Source: RGIG3009 sp045541495
GTDB lineage: Bacteria; Bacillota; Clostridia; Oscillospirales; Acutalibacteraceae
DNA: 64,000 nucleotides
Assembly (NCBI GenBank): GCA_045541495.1
Contig: JAZQJE010000040.1
Location: 1-64,000 of the forward strand
Direction of reading: 5' to 3'
Each line of letters begins with the position of its first letter. Position 1 is the first letter of the stretch. The notes beneath the pieces were generated by a model. That model worked only from the letters and a program-made list of their open reading frames with translations, searched no databases and had not been told where the DNA came from. This document shows positions 62,298 through 64,000 of the stretch, one piece after another. Made by a program: the position numbers and the translations under genes.

Positions 62298-63266
62298 TCA
62301 GAAGAGTTCATAGTCTTTTTGGATACGGGCGCCGATGGCGGGATCGTCATCGATCCCTAAATTGCGCATTAACTCCTGCGCGGCATTGTATCCCAATTTC
62401 TTTTGGCGGTTGTTCATGGCCGCCACCTCGATGATAATAGCCAGATTACGACCGGGTTTCACGGGAATGGTCAGCATGGGGATCGTATTCCCCAATATGT
62501 TCATATATTGATTTTCCAGACCCATGCGGTCATATACTTTATCGCTGTCCCATTGTTCCAATTGGATCGCCATATCGATCTTTTCGGTCACTTTGACCGA
62601 ACCCATACCGAACAGGCGGCGGGCATTGACAATTCCAATACCGCGCAATTCAATAAAATGGCGAATGTTGTCGGGGGCTGACCCCACCAAAGTCTTGGAA
62701 GATACACGGCGAATCTCCACCGCATCGTCGGCTATCAACCGATGACCGCGCTTTACCAGTTCAATAGCGGTTTCGCTTTTGCCGACGCCGCTGTCACCCA
62801 CCAGTAAAATACCTTCACCGTATACTTCCACAAACACGCCGTGACGGGTAATACGCGGAGCCAACTGCACATTTAAAAAAGCGATAAGCGCCGCGATAAA
62901 CGCCGAAGTAGTATCATGTGTGCGTAACAACGGTACACCGTTTATTTCGCATGCTTGACGCAATTCGGGCAACATCTCCAGTCCTCGCGCCACTACAATA
63001 ACAGGCGGTTGTTGCACCGCCAGTTGATTTAACCGTTCCAACCGCACCGTGCTGTTTAAACTCTCCAAAAAAGAAAACTCGCTTTTTCCCAATACTTGAA
63101 TGCGCTGATTATCGAAGTATCCCATGTATCCCGCCAAAACTAGACCAGGTCGATTGACATCGGCGCAATTGATCAGTAATTCCTCTTTTTCATTCGGTAA
63201 ATAGATGGTTTCTAACCCGTGTTCCTGAATGATTTTTGACAAGGAAACCGAATATTCCTGATTCAT
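62298..63266 (-). CDS. hprK: HPr kinase/phosphorylase
   Basis: 322 residues. Phosphorylates HPr on Ser46 and so sets catabolite repression through CcpA. The N-terminal domain is the MurF-like fold. The kinase part has Walker A VGDSGVGKSETAIELVKRGH near residue 152, the HxxHDTT-like THDTTSAF, GIGIVNARRLFG and IPVKPGRNLA. ATG 63264-63266 (MNQEYSVSL) is preceded by GGAGGAGG. Together with glk it suggests control of glucose use. Confidence 0.95.
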   Translation of the reverse strand: MNQEYSVSLSKIIQEHGLETIYLPNEKEELLINCADVNRPGLVLAGYMGYFDNQRIQVLGKSEFSFLESLNSTVRLERLNQLAVQQPPVIVVARGLEMLPELRQACEINGVPLLRTHDTTSAFIAALIAFLNVQLAPRITRHGVFVEVYGEGILLVGDSGVGKSETAIELVKRGHRLIADDAVEIRRVSSKTLVGSAPDNIRHFIELRGIGIVNARRLFGMGSVKVTEKIDMAIQLEQWDSDKVYDRMGLENQYMNILGNTIPMLTIPVKPGRNLAIIIEVAAMNNRQKKLGYNAAQELMRNLGIDDDPAIGARIQKDYELF

Positions 63267-63308
63267 AGTATCCTCCTCCGAGATCGAAGTATAGACTGAT
63301 TCGATTAT

Positions 63309-63337
63309 ATTATAGCGCATTTTTTGGCAAGATGAAA
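63309..63337 (-). promoter_or_regulatory. Possible promoter of hprK
   Basis: Perfect TATAAT (63309-63314) 43 bases before the hprK ATG, with a poor -35 (TTTCAT) at 17 bases. It heads the hprK-to-whiA group and stands back to back with the plus-strand glycosyltransferase promoter. Confidence 0.45.
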
Positions 63338-63375
63338 GATGTCTTTAATAAATTTTTAATTTTTTTGACATTCTC

Positions 63376-63404
63376 TTGAAACGAGGCGGCAAATATAGTA
63401 AAAT
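63376..63404 (+). promoter_or_regulatory. Probable promoter of the glycosyltransferase gene
   Basis: TTGAAA (63376-63381), 17 bases, TAAAAT (63399-63404), 33 bases before the ATG. A perfect TTGACA at 63366 lies 23 bases before TATAGT and is less likely. Confidence 0.65.
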
Positions 63405-63437
63405 GCAGATGAAATTTTTAGCGATAGGAGGTTCCGC

Positions 63438-64000
63438 ATGAGCGAATTTTCCGTAGGATTGTTTAACGATTCCTTTCCCCCGCTGATCGATGGCGTGGCA
63501 CAAACCGTCAAGAATTATGCGGAGCATCTCTGCCGCAAAGATTGCGCAGTCACGGTGGTTACTCCCGATTACCGCGGCGTAACAGATCAGTACGATTTTG
63601 ATGTGTTTCGCTATCCGTCGGTTCCCACCGGTGCCTTGATCGGATATCGCATGGGCGTGCCGTTCGGGCCGGAAACCTTGTTGAAACTCCGTTCAAAAAA
63701 ATTTGATATTATGCATATTCATTCCCCGTTTGTATCATCGGTACTGGCGGGAAACATCAATTTACGAGGAAAGATCCCCACGGTTCTCACCTACCACACC
63801 AAATTCGATGTGGACCTGGAAAAACGCATCACCAATACCGCTTTTCGCAAACTCGCCGTTGACTTCGTTCTGCATAATGTCAACGCCGTAGACGAGGTAT
63901 GGGTGGTCACTTCCGGTTGCGGCGAAGCCCTGCGGAACATCGGCTATGAAGGCACCTATCGGGTGATGGAAAACGGCACAGATTTTCCAAAAGGGCTTGC
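63438..64000 (+). CDS. Glycosyltransferase family 4 protein (3' end off the right edge)
   Basis: 187 residues are visible. It opens MSEFSVGLFNDSFPPLIDGV, then VTPDYRGVTDQYDFDVFRYP, and FDIMHIHSPF with the short-chain GT4 features and PTVLTYHTKFDVDL. This is the N-terminal GT-B domain; the donor-binding half with the E-x7-E motif lies beyond the edge. Homologues act on diacylglycerol or sugars in the envelope, such as GT4 lipid or mannosyl transferases. AGGAGG lies 6 bases before ATG 63438-63440. It is the only plus-strand gene. Confidence 0.88.
   Translation, partial: MSEFSVGLFNDSFPPLIDGVAQTVKNYAEHLCRKDCAVTVVTPDYRGVTDQYDFDVFRYPSVPTGALIGYRMGVPFGPETLLKLRSKKFDIMHIHSPFVSSVLAGNINLRGKIPTVLTYHTKFDVDLEKRITNTAFRKLAVDFVLHNVNAVDEVWVVTSGCGEALRNIGYEGTYRVMENGTDFPKGL

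Noticed and set aside
63366..63399. TTGACA at 63,366 as -35 of the glycosyltransferase promoter
   Set aside because: The spacing to TATAGT is 23 bases. TTGAAA with 17 bases to TAAAAT is a better pair.
1..64000. tRNA genes, CRISPR repeats, insertion sequences, att sites
   Set aside because: The intergenic spaces are short and are explained by promoters, leaders and terminators. No cloverleaf, repeat array or transposase was seen by eye.

Overview
The window is a gene-dense bacterial chromosome segment. Almost every gene lies on the minus strand; the only plus-strand gene is cut by the right edge. SpoVM, a SipL/SPOCS-LysM protein, WhiA, HprK, the plsX-acp-rnc-smc-ftsY and dprA-topA-trmFO orders, the infC-rpmI-rplT unit, PyrDB/PyrK and strong GGAGG ribosome binding sites together point to an endospore-forming Firmicute of class Clostridia. 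A gut Oscillospirales/Ruminococcaceae-type genome is the best guess, from gene content only. I saw no tRNA, rRNA, CRISPR array, insertion sequence, phage or plasmid gene. No gene-free stretch exceeds about 260 bases.

Layout, given as coordinates (transcription runs right to left). 63,438-64,000: start of a glycosyltransferase on the plus strand, divergent from hprK. 63,266-58,753: hprK, PHP phosphatase, ROK glucokinase, murB, whiA. 58,740-54,146: dnaE and pfkA. 54,126-52,806: infC-rpmI-rplT behind an attenuator-type leader. 52,742-33,700: a long run with many overlapping genes, covering RNA methylation, DprA, TopA, TrmFO, PlsX, an ACP-like protein, RNase III, a radical SAM protein, SMC, FtsY, RdgB, YhbY, a NadD-YqeK fusion, an LCP protein, RsfS and LeuS. 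33,597-29,695: rpsU, yqeG, an AP-endonuclease-like TIM barrel, an M24 peptidase, a DUF4830 protein and a pseudouridine synthase. 29,532-28,378: a lone sugar-ABC ATPase. 28,271-26,371: a sporulation patch with an unnamed 49-residue membrane protein, spoVM (29 residues) and sipL. 26,214-23,144: rlmB and a large membrane protein that looks like a catalytically dead metal P-type ATPase. 22,934-19,690: an EF-G-like GTPase, efp and a Cys/Asp-rich protein. 19,442-10,941: pyrimidine operon pyrC-carB-pyrK-pyrD-pyrF-pyrE-pyrB behind an attenuator. 10,734 to the left edge: purine operon purE-purC-purF-purM-purN-purO-AICARFT-purD-purL behind a ZTP riboswitch.

The pyr and pur operons together encode most of de novo pyrimidine and purine synthesis. 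carA, purA, purB and a bifunctional purH are not here. IMP synthesis uses a stand-alone AICAR transformylase plus an archaeal-type PurO. PurF has lost its glutaminase nucleophile. PyrB carries a fused PyrI-like zinc domain. The ZTP riboswitch sits directly at the pyr/pur junction with no other terminator, so it could also gate read-through from pyr into pur.

The observations I would follow first are the degenerate PurF glutaminase domain, the pseudo-P-type ATPase, the ACP-like protein without its attachment serine, the small membrane protein next to spoVM, the ATC start of infC, and a sharp codon-usage change inside purL.
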